The notes under the pieces were generated by a model that saw only the letters and a program-made list of their open reading frames with translations, had not been told where the DNA came from and searched no databases. Both the position numbers and the translations under genes were made by a program. This document shows, piece by piece, positions 37,607-46,012 of a stretch of 64,000 nucleotides of DNA. How positions within the stretch are numbered: position 1 is the stretch's first letter; each line of letters opens with the position of its first letter. This DNA comes from Bog-473 sp963756025 (GTDB lineage Bacteria > Actinomycetota > Acidimicrobiia > Acidimicrobiales > RAAP-2): contig CAVWMF010000001.1 in assembly GCA_963756025.1 (NCBI GenBank), positions 62,001 through 126,000 on the forward strand, read 5' to 3'.

Positions 37607-37649
37607 GTTACGGGGAGGCCGGGGGCGGAATTTCGTTCTCTCCCGTAAC
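37607..37649. repeat. inverted repeat GTTACGGG / CCCGTAAC upstream of egtB and the small membrane gene
   Basis: Perfect 8-base arms at 37607-37614 and 37642-37649 are separated by 27 bases. They lie in the 295-base divergent gap between egtB and the gene at 37786. The rest of the gap shows no gene or clear promoter. The repeat could be an operator for a dimeric regulator or a leader-RNA stem; nothing further can be said from the sequence. Confidence 0.45.
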
Positions 37650-37785
37650 ATCCCGATGGACCGCCACCGCCGTATTCCAGCTGTTCGGAGTCGCTCCGGT
37701 GATCGGATCGTGGCTTCGGGGCGGCCCTGGCCCGGCCCGGCTCCCCTAGGTCCCGAGGGTACGGCCAAAGGAGGCGCAGGGCACG

Positions 37786-38112
37786 ATGGCACCCGAACTG
37801 CTTCCGAACGCACCCAGCGGTGAGCGTCCCGGATCGGTCCGACGCGCATTCCGGTGGATGTTCGTCAATCGCCGGAACGGGCGCGTCACCATCGCACAGT
37901 GGCCCAACATCGCCTTGTCCGTGTTCCTCGTGGCGGCGGTCGTGGCGCGGCTCGCGCACCCCGCAGGCGAAGCCGGCCGTCTGACGCGGGTCCTCGCCGT
38001 GGGTGCCCTGCTCGTCTGGGCCCTCGACGAGGTGCTCCGCGGGGTCAATCCGTTCCGCCGGGTACTCGGTGTCGCCGTCGTCGTGGTCACCGTCGTCGGC
38101 CTGATCCGGTAA
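37786..38112 (+). CDS. small membrane protein of unknown function
   Basis: A 108-residue protein from ATG 37786, which follows a strong AAAGGAGG. After a basic N-terminus (RRAFRWMFVNRRNGRVTI) there are two or three membrane segments: ALSVFLVAAVVARLA, VLAVGALLVWALDEVL and LGVAVVVVTVVGLI. The pattern resembles the uncharacterised membrane proteins common near actinobacterial lipid genes, but I do not recognise a named family. It converges with the PAP2 gene. Confidence 0.72.
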   Translation: MAPELLPNAPSGERPGSVRRAFRWMFVNRRNGRVTIAQWPNIALSVFLVAAVVARLAHPAGEAGRLTRVLAVGALLVWALDEVLRGVNPFRRVLGVAVVVVTVVGLIR

Positions 38113-38145
38113 GTCGCCCGCTTTCGGCGGCGCTCCGCCAGTGCG

Positions 38146-39279
38146 TCAGCCCGAGGTGATGAGGGGAGCGTCAGGCTCCAGAGCGTCGAGCTCCTCTGTC
38201 CCACCCGTCTTCTCGAGGCTTTTCCGCATGCGCCTGGCCTCCCAGCGGTCGAGCAACTTGGAACCGAAGTAGAAGACGGCGAAGGCGTAGGTCCACCCCA
38301 CGAAGATGTCAATCACGAAGTGCTCGGCGGTATAGACCAACGAGAAGGCCATGCAGATCGGATAGGCGGCCAGAAGGATGCGCTTGCGGGGGCTGGAGCC
38401 CTTCCAGAAGAAGAGGCAGATCAGCATGGGGTACGCACCGTGGAGAGAGGGCATCGCCGCCACGTTGTTGTCGAATTTGCTGCCGCCGGCGAAGAGGGAT
38501 TGCCCCAGCCCGATATGGAGGTGCGCCCAGACCTGATCGATGATCCGGGTGGTGGGGGGAAGATGCCCGAACTCGCTCGCCATCCATGGGGGCATGGCGG
38601 GATAGAGCACGTACGTGATGTAGCCGACGAAGGTGAGTCCGACGAAGAGCGGGACGAAGCGGCGGAATTTCGGGTAATTCGTCTTCCACAGGACCCCGGC
38701 GATGATGAACGACGTGAAGAAGTGGCTCATGTAACAGGCCCAGACGAGATAGTCCCAGAAGTGGATTTCGCCCGGGATGTAGAGCCAACGCTGCAACTGC
38801 GCTGTCGGGTCGACGCTGAAGACGTGCGTGTCGAACCACACCTGCGGTGAATAGAAGGCCTGGACGACGCTCCCGTTCGCCGAGGATCGTTGGCCCCAGA
38901 ACGTGTTGGAGGCGTAGCCGCGGAGGATCCCGTAGCCGAAGAGGACGGCGATGAGGGGCAGCCAGTCGAGCATCAGCCGCTTCCAGCGGACGCCGCTGCC
39001 GAGGCTGGAAATGACCAGACCGGCCACCACGTAGAGCAGCACCGAGTTGGTCGACCATGGGATGCCCGCAACGAGGTAGTACACGACGAGACTGGCCGCG
39101 AAGACCATCCAACCGATCGTCACCCGGCGCTGCCCCGGATCGGCCCACCGGTCGGCGAGCCAGACGCCGAACGAGCGCCTCCCGGTTCGAGGTGTCCGGA
39201 CCGAGTCGAGATCGCCGTTGTCCCGTGGGTTCGTCAGGGGTGGCCCGGCCCGGCGATTGTCGTCTTCGGTTGTCGTCAT
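38146..39279 (-). CDS. PAP2 superfamily membrane protein, Aur1-like inositolphosphotransferase type
   Basis: A 377-residue protein with about six to seven membrane helices. The PAP2 catalytic motifs are AAMPSLHGAYPMLI (with PSLH) and TAEHFVIDIFVGW (with the nucleophile His and Asp). The order and the loop YPAMPPWMASE resemble the Aur1/Ipt1 group, which moves phosphoinositol onto lipids, rather than simple phosphatidate phosphatases. ATG 39279 follows a CATTCT box by 6 bases. Its place among membrane glycosyltransferases supports a role in an inositol- or phosphate-containing envelope lipid; this is inference. Confidence 0.83.
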   Translation of the reverse strand: MTTTEDDNRRAGPPLTNPRDNGDLDSVRTPRTGRRSFGVWLADRWADPGQRRVTIGWMVFAASLVVYYLVAGIPWSTNSVLLYVVAGLVISSLGSGVRWKRLMLDWLPLIAVLFGYGILRGYASNTFWGQRSSANGSVVQAFYSPQVWFDTHVFSVDPTAQLQRWLYIPGEIHFWDYLVWACYMSHFFTSFIIAGVLWKTNYPKFRRFVPLFVGLTFVGYITYVLYPAMPPWMASEFGHLPPTTRIIDQVWAHLHIGLGQSLFAGGSKFDNNVAAMPSLHGAYPMLICLFFWKGSSPRKRILLAAYPICMAFSLVYTAEHFVIDIFVGWTYAFAVFYFGSKLLDRWEARRMRKSLEKTGGTEELDALEPDAPLITSG

Positions 39280-39285
39280 GTGGTG

Positions 39286-39291
39286 AGAATG
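39286..39291 (-). promoter_or_regulatory. -10-like box CATTCT before the PAP2 gene
   Basis: On the minus strand CATTCT ends 6 bases before ATG 39279, matching the CANNNT-6-start variant. Confidence 0.4.
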
Positions 39292-39455
39292 GCTTCCGTG
39301 TGCCCGAGGCGAGCCTGGCCGATCCCGGCGCCCGGCCCCAACGAATGCGTAATTTCGAGACGGCCTGATCGTCTTAGTTGGTTACAAATGTGTGAAAATC
39401 ATAGCCTGATGGTCACGGAGCGGGAGGGCAACGGCTGGGAAGCGCCGCCGGACCG

Positions 39456-41144
39456 TTGACGCAAACCCCACCGCCCGGGATGAGACGGACGACGGCCGGG
39501 AGCGGGTCAGCACGACGGATCGGGTTCGGGCTCGTCCTGGTGGCCCTCGCCGCCTTTCTGGTCCTGGGCGGCTTCGAGGCATGGCACGACTCGGCGACGT
39601 TCGACGAGCCCGTCTACGTGTCCTCGGGTGCACTGGCCGTCCTGCATCACGATCTGGCGGACAACCCCGAGCATCCACCCCTGTTCAAGGTGTTGGCGGT
39701 TCTGCCGGTTCTCGCCGTCCATCCCGTGATTCCCCCGGGGAATTGGACGATCAACAACGAGCACCGTTACAGCGCCCGTTTCGTCACGGCGCAGCTGAAG
39801 GCCGGCACCATGCAGCGGGTGACGTTCGCGTCGCGACTCGTGCCGTTGTTGGAATGCGGCGCGCTGGCGCTCGCGCTCTATGCGTTGGCCTCCCTCCTGT
39901 TCGGCCTGTGGTCGGGCGTGGTCGCGGCGTTGCTCTGGTTGCTCGACCCGCTGGTGCTCGGACTGGGACATCTCGACGGGGTCGACCTCCCGTTCGCGCT
40001 CACCACCGTGCTCGTCGCATGGGCGCTCGTGCGTTGGCTTCGCTCGAGAGATCGGCGCTCCCTCGTCTGGCTCGGCCTCGCGTGCGGCGCAGTGGCTTCG
40101 GCCCAAGTCACCGGTCTGCTGGTGGTGGCGGTGGCAGTCGGGGTCGTGGTCGCCGCACAGGTCCGGGCGGGCGAGCGGTCGTGGGCGCGCTGGGGTCCGG
40201 TGGCGCTGATCGCGTTGACGACCTGGTTGGTCGTCTGGGCCGTCTACGTCGTCCTCGATCCGAGTGTGGTGGTGCATCCGTGGTTGCTACTCCCGCATTC
40301 CTATGTGGAGGGCGTGAAGTACCTGGCATCGAATGACACGGCCAGCTCGCCCGGCTTCCTTCTCGGCCACAGGTGGATCGGGGCGAATCCGTGGTTCTGG
40401 CCGGTGTCGTTGGTGGTCAAGGTCACGACACCGATACTCGTCCTGCTGATCGCCGGCCCGCTCGCCTTCATCGCCGCCGTCAGGTCGGGTCGGGTAAGCC
40501 GGGCGACGGCCCGTCAGACAGTGGTGGCCGTCGTCCTCCCGGCCCTGGTCCTGTTCGTCTTCGAGCTTCCGGGACCGCGCACGCTCGGTGTCCGCTACCT
40601 CCTGCCCTCGATCGCGTTGTGGATCGTGGTGGCGTCGCCGATCGCCCTTCTGGTCAGCGGGCGGCTCATGGCGATGGCGCTCAGCGTGGTGTTGGCGGCG
40701 GCCGCTGTCCTCACCGCACTGTCGTTCCCCGACTCGATCGCCTATACGGCCGCGCCATTTGCCCCCGGCTACCGGGTCGCCACCGACTCCAATGTGGACT
40801 GGGGGCAAGACTTCTCCGGACTGGTGCAATGGAGCAGCGGGCGCCACCCGCGGGTGGCGTACTTCGGGCCCCGGGGGATCACGAACGCCGATATCCCGGG
40901 GGCCCGGCGCCTGATCGGTGTTGCGCCCGGCCACATCACGGGGTGGGTCGCCGCATCGGCCAGCGATCTCACCAGCGCACTCCGCGATGACGGGCTCAGC
41001 TGGCTACGGGCGTACTGCCCCGTGGGCACGTTGGGCGGGTCGATCCTGCTGTACCACTTCACGACGCCCCCGAGCGGCACTGCCGGACCGTCCACCCCGG
41101 CACCGTTGTGTCCCGGGGCAGAGAGCCACCGGGTGAGCGGCTAA
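39456..41144 (+). CDS. GT-C family membrane glycosyltransferase (PMT/GT39-like)
   Basis: A 562-residue multi-pass protein. After the first helix (IGFGLVLVALAAFLVLGG) the loop HDSATFDEPVYVSSG carries the Asp-Glu pair typical of dolichyl/polyprenyl-phosphate-mannose transferases, followed by DNPEHPPLFK. About ten helices follow, then an extracytoplasmic C-terminal domain (NVDWGQDFSGL). It probably transfers a sugar from a polyprenyl phosphate to protein or glycolipid. TTG 39456 overlaps the stop of a 16-residue frame starting at ATG 39409 (TTGA); ATG 39480 is the other candidate start. Confidence 0.82.
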   Translation: MTQTPPPGMRRTTAGSGSARRIGFGLVLVALAAFLVLGGFEAWHDSATFDEPVYVSSGALAVLHHDLADNPEHPPLFKVLAVLPVLAVHPVIPPGNWTINNEHRYSARFVTAQLKAGTMQRVTFASRLVPLLECGALALALYALASLLFGLWSGVVAALLWLLDPLVLGLGHLDGVDLPFALTTVLVAWALVRWLRSRDRRSLVWLGLACGAVASAQVTGLLVVAVAVGVVVAAQVRAGERSWARWGPVALIALTTWLVVWAVYVVLDPSVVVHPWLLLPHSYVEGVKYLASNDTASSPGFLLGHRWIGANPWFWPVSLVVKVTTPILVLLIAGPLAFIAAVRSGRVSRATARQTVVAVVLPALVLFVFELPGPRTLGVRYLLPSIALWIVVASPIALLVSGRLMAMALSVVLAAAAVLTALSFPDSIAYTAAPFAPGYRVATDSNVDWGQDFSGLVQWSSGRHPRVAYFGPRGITNADIPGARRLIGVAPGHITGWVAASASDLTSALRDDGLSWLRAYCPVGTLGGSILLYHFTTPPSGTAGPSTPAPLCPGAESHRVSG

Positions 41145-41169
41145 CGGGTCGGCACGGCGGGGGAGCGGT

Positions 41170-42081
41170 TCAGGCGAGCACCTTGCGGCGGAAGTTGCGC
41201 AGCCCGAGCGTCATGAAGATCGCGCTGAAGGCGAAGAGCGCCGGATAGATCACATAGAGGTGCATGTGGGATGCATTCGTCAACGCAGCCCGCATGCCGT
41301 CGTTGACGTAGATAAGGGGGTTGATCAGCACGATGATCTGCAGCCAGTGGACGCCGCCCGCCTTGACCGGCGCGAGCCGCGTCCACTGGTAGTAGGTGCC
41401 CCCGAGGAACGTGATGGGCAGGACGATGAAACCGAACATGAGGCCGAGGTTGCGGGGCTCGAAGCTGGTCCCCAGCAAGAGACCGAGCGAGGTCATGGCC
41501 AGGCACGACAGTGGGACCAGGGTGATGATGAGCAGCCAATGCAGATGGATGTCCGCCTCGACGCCGGCCGCGTGGATCACCGACGCGATCGGGAGGACGA
41601 CGATGGCCGAAAGGAGTCCTTGCGCCCCGCCCGAGAGCACCTTGGAGATGGCGACGAGCCAGATGGGACAGGGCGCCTGGACCCGGTCCTCGATCTCGCG
41701 CGTGAACCCGAACTCCTGTGCCAACGGCATGGCGACGGCCTGGATGCCCTGGAACATGATGGAGAGACCGACCACGCCGGGGACGAGAACCGTCGCAAAG
41801 GCGGACTCGGCCCCGGGAATGTTCGATGCACCGATGCCCTGCCCGATTTTGGGGAAGACGTAGAGAAAGACGAAACAGAGGAGGAAGGGCTGCACCAGGG
41901 TGCGAACCGTGAACTCCACCAGGTGCTTGCGCAGGACCATCAGGTCGCGCAGGATCAAGGCCCGGAGCGACGTCCAACTGGCCGCGGTCGCAGAACGGGT
42001 GGGAGCGGTCGCCACCCGTCGCGAGGGCTTCTCGGCCCCGGCGACAGTCAGCGCTTGGCCGGGCGCAGTCGTTGCGGTCAT
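41170..42081 (-). CDS. ABC-2 type transporter permease (DrrB-like)
   Basis: A 303-residue permease with six helices: a long cytoplasmic N-terminus, then FTVRTLVQPFLLCFVFLYVFPKIG, GVVGLSIMFQGIQAVAMPL, and the family motif region FLGGTYYQWTRL near the fifth helix. Its ATG shares one base with the stop of the ATPase gene, so the pair is translationally coupled. It forms a homodimeric exporter with the DrrA-like ATPase. Such PadR-linked exporters often move drugs or lipids. Confidence 0.9.
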   Translation of the reverse strand: MTATTAPGQALTVAGAEKPSRRVATAPTRSATAASWTSLRALILRDLMVLRKHLVEFTVRTLVQPFLLCFVFLYVFPKIGQGIGASNIPGAESAFATVLVPGVVGLSIMFQGIQAVAMPLAQEFGFTREIEDRVQAPCPIWLVAISKVLSGGAQGLLSAIVVLPIASVIHAAGVEADIHLHWLLIITLVPLSCLAMTSLGLLLGTSFEPRNLGLMFGFIVLPITFLGGTYYQWTRLAPVKAGGVHWLQIIVLINPLIYVNDGMRAALTNASHMHLYVIYPALFAFSAIFMTLGLRNFRRKVLA

Positions 42082-43079
42082 CAGTCGCGCAGGTCCTTTC
42101 CGGTCAGTCCTATGAAAACGGTCTCGAGCGTGGGCTCGGCGACGGACAGGTCCGCCAAGGTGAATCCCTCTGCTTCGGCGGCTTCGACGATGCGGGGCAC
42201 CAGGCGATCGGCGCCCTTGACATGGAGCTCGACACCACCCGGGACGGGACGCGTCCGTGTCACCCCTTCGATCCGCCGGTTGAAGGCGGCGGCCAGCGCC
42301 TCGGTGTCTCCCTCCGCCTTCACGGTGACGATCGTGTCCGCCCCTACGCTTCGCTTGAGCTCACTCGGGGTGTCCAGGGCGAGGATCCTGCCGTGATCCA
42401 TGATCGCAACCCGATCACAGAGCTTGTCGGCTTCTTCCATGTAGTGGGTGGTCAGCATGATCGTCTGTCCGTCGGCGTTGAGCTCGCGCAGGAGGTCCCA
42501 CAGGGCCAAGCGGCCCTGTGGGTCGAGTCCCGCTGTCGGTTCGTCGAGGAAGAGGATGGCCGGACGGTGAAAGATGGCCCGCGCCACCATGAGGCGCTGC
42601 GCCATGCCGCCCGACAATGCGTAGACCGAGGCCCCGGCAAAGCGCGTGAGCTGAAATTGCTCGAGCAGCTCGTCGGCGGTCTGCTTCGATTCCCGCTTCC
42701 CCATCCCGAACAGCCGACCGTGGAAGTAGAGGTTCTCCCACGGTGTCAGCTGCCGGTCCAGGGTGTTCTGTTGGGAGACCACGCCGATCATCTGTTTGGC
42801 CAGGGTGGGATGGGCCACGACGTCGATGCCACCGATGAAGGCCTGCCCGCCCGTGGGGATCACCCTGGTTGTGAGCACGCCCACCGTCGTCGTCTTTCCG
42901 GCCCCATTAGGGCCGAGGAGGCCGTAGACCTCGCCCATGGCGACAGTGAGGTTGAGCCCGTCGACGGCGCGGAAGTCGGTGCCGGCGTACGTCTTGACCA
43001 GATCGACCGTCTGGATGATGGGTTGACCGACCTCGCCGTTCACGGCGGGCACGGCGTCGACATCGGTGGTCACGGTCAT
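42081..43079 (-). CDS. ABC transporter ATP-binding protein (DrrA-like)
   Basis: A 332-residue ATPase: Walker A GPNGAGKTTT, Q-loop GVVSQQNTLD, signature LSGGMAQRL, Walker B ILFLDEPTAGLDP and switch TTHYMEEAD. The C-terminal extension of about 90 residues ending in TLETVFIGLTGKDLRD is typical of DrrA-type drug-exporter ATPases. It lies 41 bases after padR and overlaps the permease gene. Confidence 0.92.
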   Translation of the reverse strand: MTVTTDVDAVPAVNGEVGQPIIQTVDLVKTYAGTDFRAVDGLNLTVAMGEVYGLLGPNGAGKTTTVGVLTTRVIPTGGQAFIGGIDVVAHPTLAKQMIGVVSQQNTLDRQLTPWENLYFHGRLFGMGKRESKQTADELLEQFQLTRFAGASVYALSGGMAQRLMVARAIFHRPAILFLDEPTAGLDPQGRLALWDLLRELNADGQTIMLTTHYMEEADKLCDRVAIMDHGRILALDTPSELKRSVGADTIVTVKAEGDTEALAAAFNRRIEGVTRTRPVPGGVELHVKGADRLVPRIVEAAEAEGFTLADLSVAEPTLETVFIGLTGKDLRD

Positions 43080-43120
43080 CGCATCCTCACAGTACCTTTC
43101 CAGGTCTCGAACGAAGTCGG

Positions 43121-43741
43121 TCAGTCTTCGGCCAATATCTGGTAGAGCTCTTTGCGCGCCTTCTGCACGACAGCGATGCCGCGCTCGACTTGCTCGTTCT
43201 CACCGGCGCCGGAGAGCTGCTTGGCCGCGCTCATGAGCTGCGTGACGGCCAACCGCAAGTTGCGGATCTGATCGTCACCCTCGCCACGAGCCTGCCAGGG
43301 GAGTGGAGCCTCACCGGCCGCCTCGGCTACGCCGGCCTCGGTCAAGTGGAAAACACGGGTTCCGTCCCCTTCGGACGAGCTCACCATGCCTTCGTCCTCG
43401 AGCATCTGCAGGTGCGGGTAGACGGAGCCGGGGCTCGGTCGCCAAAGTCCACCGCTCATCTCTTCCAGACGGCGCATGACTGCATAGCCATGGGCCGGCC
43501 CTTCTTGCAGCGCCGAGAGGATGGCCCGTCGGATGTCGCCGCGCTGCATGCGGCGACCGCCGCCCCAGCCGCCTCGTTCGCCGCCCCATCGTCCCCGGCC
43601 GCCACCGTCGCCCCGGGGGCCTCGGCCGTGCCCCGGACCCCGCCGACCGCCCCGGGGGCTTCCCGGCACTTCGTGGTCGTGGTCGTGATCGTGATCGTGG
43701 TCGTGGTCGTGGTCGTGGTCGTGATGTGGTTCGTGGTTCAT
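43121..43741 (-). CDS. PadR family regulator with His/Asp-rich N-terminal extension
   Basis: A 206-residue regulator. Start ATG 43741 follows AAGGAGAG; the frame continues upstream to 43852 with more His but no such site. Residues 1 to about 25 are MNHEPHH then repeated HD pairs; a Gly/Arg-rich stretch follows (GGRGRWGGERGGWGGGRR), then the PadR winged helix (RAILSALQEGPAHGYAVMRRL, GSVYPHLQMLEDEGMV) and a C-terminal coiled helix. The HD run should bind divalent metals such as nickel, zinc or cobalt. It probably represses its own operon with the exporter genes that follow. Confidence 0.87.
   Translation of the reverse strand: MNHEPHHDHDHDHDHDHDHDHDHEVPGSPRGGRRGPGHGRGPRGDGGGRGRWGGERGGWGGGRRMQRGDIRRAILSALQEGPAHGYAVMRRLEEMSGGLWRPSPGSVYPHLQMLEDEGMVSSSEGDGTRVFHLTEAGVAEAAGEAPLPWQARGEGDDQIRNLRLAVTQLMSAAKQLSGAGENEQVERGIAVVQKARKELYQILAED
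43672..43728 (-). repeat. hexanucleotide repeat coding for the His-Asp run of PadR
   Basis: About nine near-perfect copies of the 6-base unit gtggtc/gtgatc lie in register with the reading frame, each encoding His-Asp on the minus strand. Such repeats can expand or contract by slippage without changing frame. Confidence 0.75.
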
Positions 43742-43892
43742 GTGAACTCTCCTTGTGTCGTCGTGGCCGCTTCGAATGTCGTGGCCCCAGTGGTCGTGCC
43801 CGCGGTGGTCGTGGGTCCTGCCATGTCCGTGGTTCTCGGTGTGGTCTCTCAAGTTTGAAATCCTTCTCGGTTGGTTATTACGTTGAACACTA

Positions 43893-43904
43893 ATGATATA
43901 TCAT
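43893..43904. promoter_or_regulatory. 12-bp perfect palindrome ATGATATATCAT, candidate PadR operator
   Basis: The palindrome lies in the unusually AT-rich centre of the 250-base gap between padR and msrA. It overlaps a good -10 sequence on the minus strand (TATGAT, 43905-43900), from which padR could be transcribed. PadR proteins typically bind AT-rich palindromes of this kind in their own promoters, so autorepression is likely. Apart from this element and possible promoters (TTGAAC 43883-43888 with TAGAAT 43904-43909 towards msrA) I see nothing else in the gap. Confidence 0.55.
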
Positions 43905-43991
43905 AGAATTCCGAAGATGTCACGAAACTTTTGGGAATTTCCTTGGGCGACGCCGTGATCTGCAGGTCGGGCCCGCATACTGGGAGGGCTC

Positions 43992-44669
43992 ATGAAGCTG
44001 TTCAGGTCCCACAAGTCGGTGCTGCCGGATCCCGGTAGCGCCCTGCCCGGACGGCCCGAAGCGATGGTCGTCATGGCGCCCCACCTGGTCCTGGGCGCTC
44101 GGATCACCGCGCCGTTTCCCGAGGGATCGGAGCGGGCCATCTTCGGGATGGGGTGTTTCTGGGGAGCCGAGCGGGTGTTCTGGAACCTCCCGGGCGTCGT
44201 CACGACTGCGGTGGGGTATGCGGGTGGATACACGTTGAACCCCACGTATCGCGAGGTGTGCAGTGGCCGTACCGGGCACGCCGAAGTGGTGCAGGTGGTG
44301 TTCGACCCGGCTGTTGTCAGCTATGCGGAGCTACTGCGGACGTTCTTCGAGAGCCACGATCCGACCCAGGGCATGCGTCAGGGCAATGACCGGGGAACGC
44401 AGTACCGCTCGGCGATCTACACCACCACGCAGGAGCAGGTGGCCACCGCAGACGCGGTTTCGGCAACGTTTCAGGCGGCGCTCACGTCCGCCCGCCACGG
44501 CGCGATCACCACGGAGATCGCTCCCGCCGATGCCTTCTTCTACGCCGAGCCGTACCACCAGCAGTATCTGGCGGCGAACCCCGGGGGCTATTGCGGCATC
44601 CGCGGAACTGGCGTCGTGTGCCCCCTCGGCTCGGTTGACCCCCCGACCCTCGGCGTGCCCCTCGAGTGA
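43992..44669 (+). CDS. msrA: peptide-methionine (S)-S-oxide reductase MsrA
   Basis: A 225-residue MsrA that repairs methionine-S-sulfoxide in proteins. The catalytic motif GMGCFWGAERVFW holds the reactive Cys, followed by VGYAGGYTLNPTYREVCSGRTGHAEVV and YHQQYLAANPGGYCGIRGTGVVCP with resolving cysteines. A roughly 45-residue N-terminal extension precedes the domain, as in many actinobacterial forms. ATG 43992 follows GGGAGGG by 3 bases. It diverges from the PadR exporter operon. Confidence 0.94.
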   Translation: MKLFRSHKSVLPDPGSALPGRPEAMVVMAPHLVLGARITAPFPEGSERAIFGMGCFWGAERVFWNLPGVVTTAVGYAGGYTLNPTYREVCSGRTGHAEVVQVVFDPAVVSYAELLRTFFESHDPTQGMRQGNDRGTQYRSAIYTTTQEQVATADAVSATFQAALTSARHGAITTEIAPADAFFYAEPYHQQYLAANPGGYCGIRGTGVVCPLGSVDPPTLGVPLE

Positions 44670-44746
44670 GCACGTGGCAACGGCACACGCATCGACGGGG
44701 CAATCGATGTAGCGTGCGCCCCACCGCCACTGCGAATGGAGACTCC

Positions 44747-45022
44747 GTGACCGTGCTCGTCAGGATTACTGCCCCTGGAATGGACCAGGCGGCCTACGAC
44801 CAGGGGGCTCCGATACTCCACGAACTGGTGAAGAAGCAGCCCGGCTTCATCATGCACGTGGCCTATCCGACGTCCGGCGGATTCAACGTCGGCGAGGTTT
44901 GGGAAAGCCAGGCGCAGCAGGAAACTTGGTTCAACGAACACGTGAAGCCGAACCTTCCGCCCGCGCTCTTGGATGCCATGTCGACGGAGCACTTCGAGCT
45001 GCACGCCGTGGTGCAACCGTAG
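44747..45022 (+). CDS. small dimeric alpha/beta-barrel protein (ABM-like)
   Basis: A 91-residue protein (VTVLVRITAPGMDQAAYDQG) with the pattern of antibiotic-biosynthesis-monooxygenase-like ferredoxin folds: a first strand, helix LHELVKKQPGFIMHV, then GGFNVGEVWESQAQQETWFNEH and a final strand FELHAVVQP. Such proteins are often ligand-binding or of unknown activity. GTG 44747 after GGAG is preferred; the frame is open upstream into the msrA end. No partner gene indicates a substrate. Confidence 0.7.
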   Translation: MTVLVRITAPGMDQAAYDQGAPILHELVKKQPGFIMHVAYPTSGGFNVGEVWESQAQQETWFNEHVKPNLPPALLDAMSTEHFELHAVVQP

Positions 45023-45042
45023 GCGTCGTGTGTCCGAACGGG

Positions 45043-46008
45043 TTATCTGACGTCGGATAGCCGGCCGAGCGTGGCCTCAGCTTCGGCCACGAACCGTCGC
45101 ACGAGCTCACCGGCGGGGACGAGGTCGTTGATCCCCCCGACCGCTTGCCCCGCGGGGTAGCACTCCTTGTTCGGCTCGACTCCTTCGGTGTCAGCGTCGC
45201 CCCCGAGATGCATCACGCCGGTGCGGTAGGAGACGCCGATCTGTTCGGGGAAACCCTCGAGCTCGTCGGGGTGGGCCTCGAAATAGTCCGTATGGGCGTT
45301 CCGGACCACCCGCATGGTCTTCCCCGAATAGGCCCGACTCACCGTGGTCTGATCCTCGTGGCTGGCCAGCAGCCGCTCCTTGTAGCCACGCACCCCACGG
45401 GCCTCGGGTGTGGCGATGAACCGGGTGCCCACCCAGACGCCGTCTGCCCCGAGCGCGAGCGCAGCCGCAAGGCCGCGGCCGTCGAAGATCCCACCGGCCG
45501 CCGCCACAGGGACGAAGCGGCCGACGGCATCGACGATCTGAGGGATCAACGGGAACGAGGCCACTTGCCCGGTATGGCCGCCGGCCTCGGTTCCCTGCGC
45601 CACCACCAGGTCACACCCGGCTTCGACGGCACGGATCGCATGGGCCACCTTGCCGCACATGCTGACGACCACCACGTTGTTGCGGTGACAGAGCTCGACG
45701 ACCTCGGAAGGAACGCCGAGGCCCGCTACGAAGGCGGTTGCGCCGCCGTCGATGATGCGTTCCACCTGGGCGTGCATGCCCCCGGGCATGGCGGTGAGAA
45801 GGTCGACACCGAAGGGTTTGCCCGTCGCACCACGCACGGCTGCCATTTCCGCGGTCATCGTGGCGTCATCCATGGTGGAGGCGCCCAGGCAGCCGAATCC
45901 CCCCGCCGCGGTGACCGCGGTAACCAGCGCGGCGTAGGAGACACCACCCATCCCGGCGAGCATGACGGGGTGCTCGATGCCGAGCAGTCGGGTCAGTCGG
46001 GTCCTCAT
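45043..46008 (-). CDS. nitronate monooxygenase family protein
   Basis: A 321-residue FMN TIM barrel of the 2-nitropropane dioxygenase family: LLGIEHPVMLAGMGGVSYAALV, DLVVAQGTEAGGHTG with the conserved HxG, VAAAGGIFDGRGLAAALALGADGVWVGTRF for FMN phosphate. This matches the class I nitronate monooxygenase/enoyl reductase layout more closely than the member at 23924. Known relatives detoxify propionate-3-nitronate or reduce enoyl groups. It lies 4 bases after the nhaA stop-side region on the same strand but is transcribed after it, so the two may be in one operon. Confidence 0.86.
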   Translation of the reverse strand: MRTRLTRLLGIEHPVMLAGMGGVSYAALVTAVTAAGGFGCLGASTMDDATMTAEMAAVRGATGKPFGVDLLTAMPGGMHAQVERIIDGGATAFVAGLGVPSEVVELCHRNNVVVVSMCGKVAHAIRAVEAGCDLVVAQGTEAGGHTGQVASFPLIPQIVDAVGRFVPVAAAGGIFDGRGLAAALALGADGVWVGTRFIATPEARGVRGYKERLLASHEDQTTVSRAYSGKTMRVVRNAHTDYFEAHPDELEGFPEQIGVSYRTGVMHLGGDADTEGVEPNKECYPAGQAVGGINDLVPAGELVRRFVAEAEATLGRLSDVR

Positions 46009-46012
46009 GGGG

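Noticed and set aside
43672..43735. Short regular repeats resembling a small CRISPR array
   Set aside because: The 6-base units have no spacers and are in frame with padR, where they code for His-Asp pairs.
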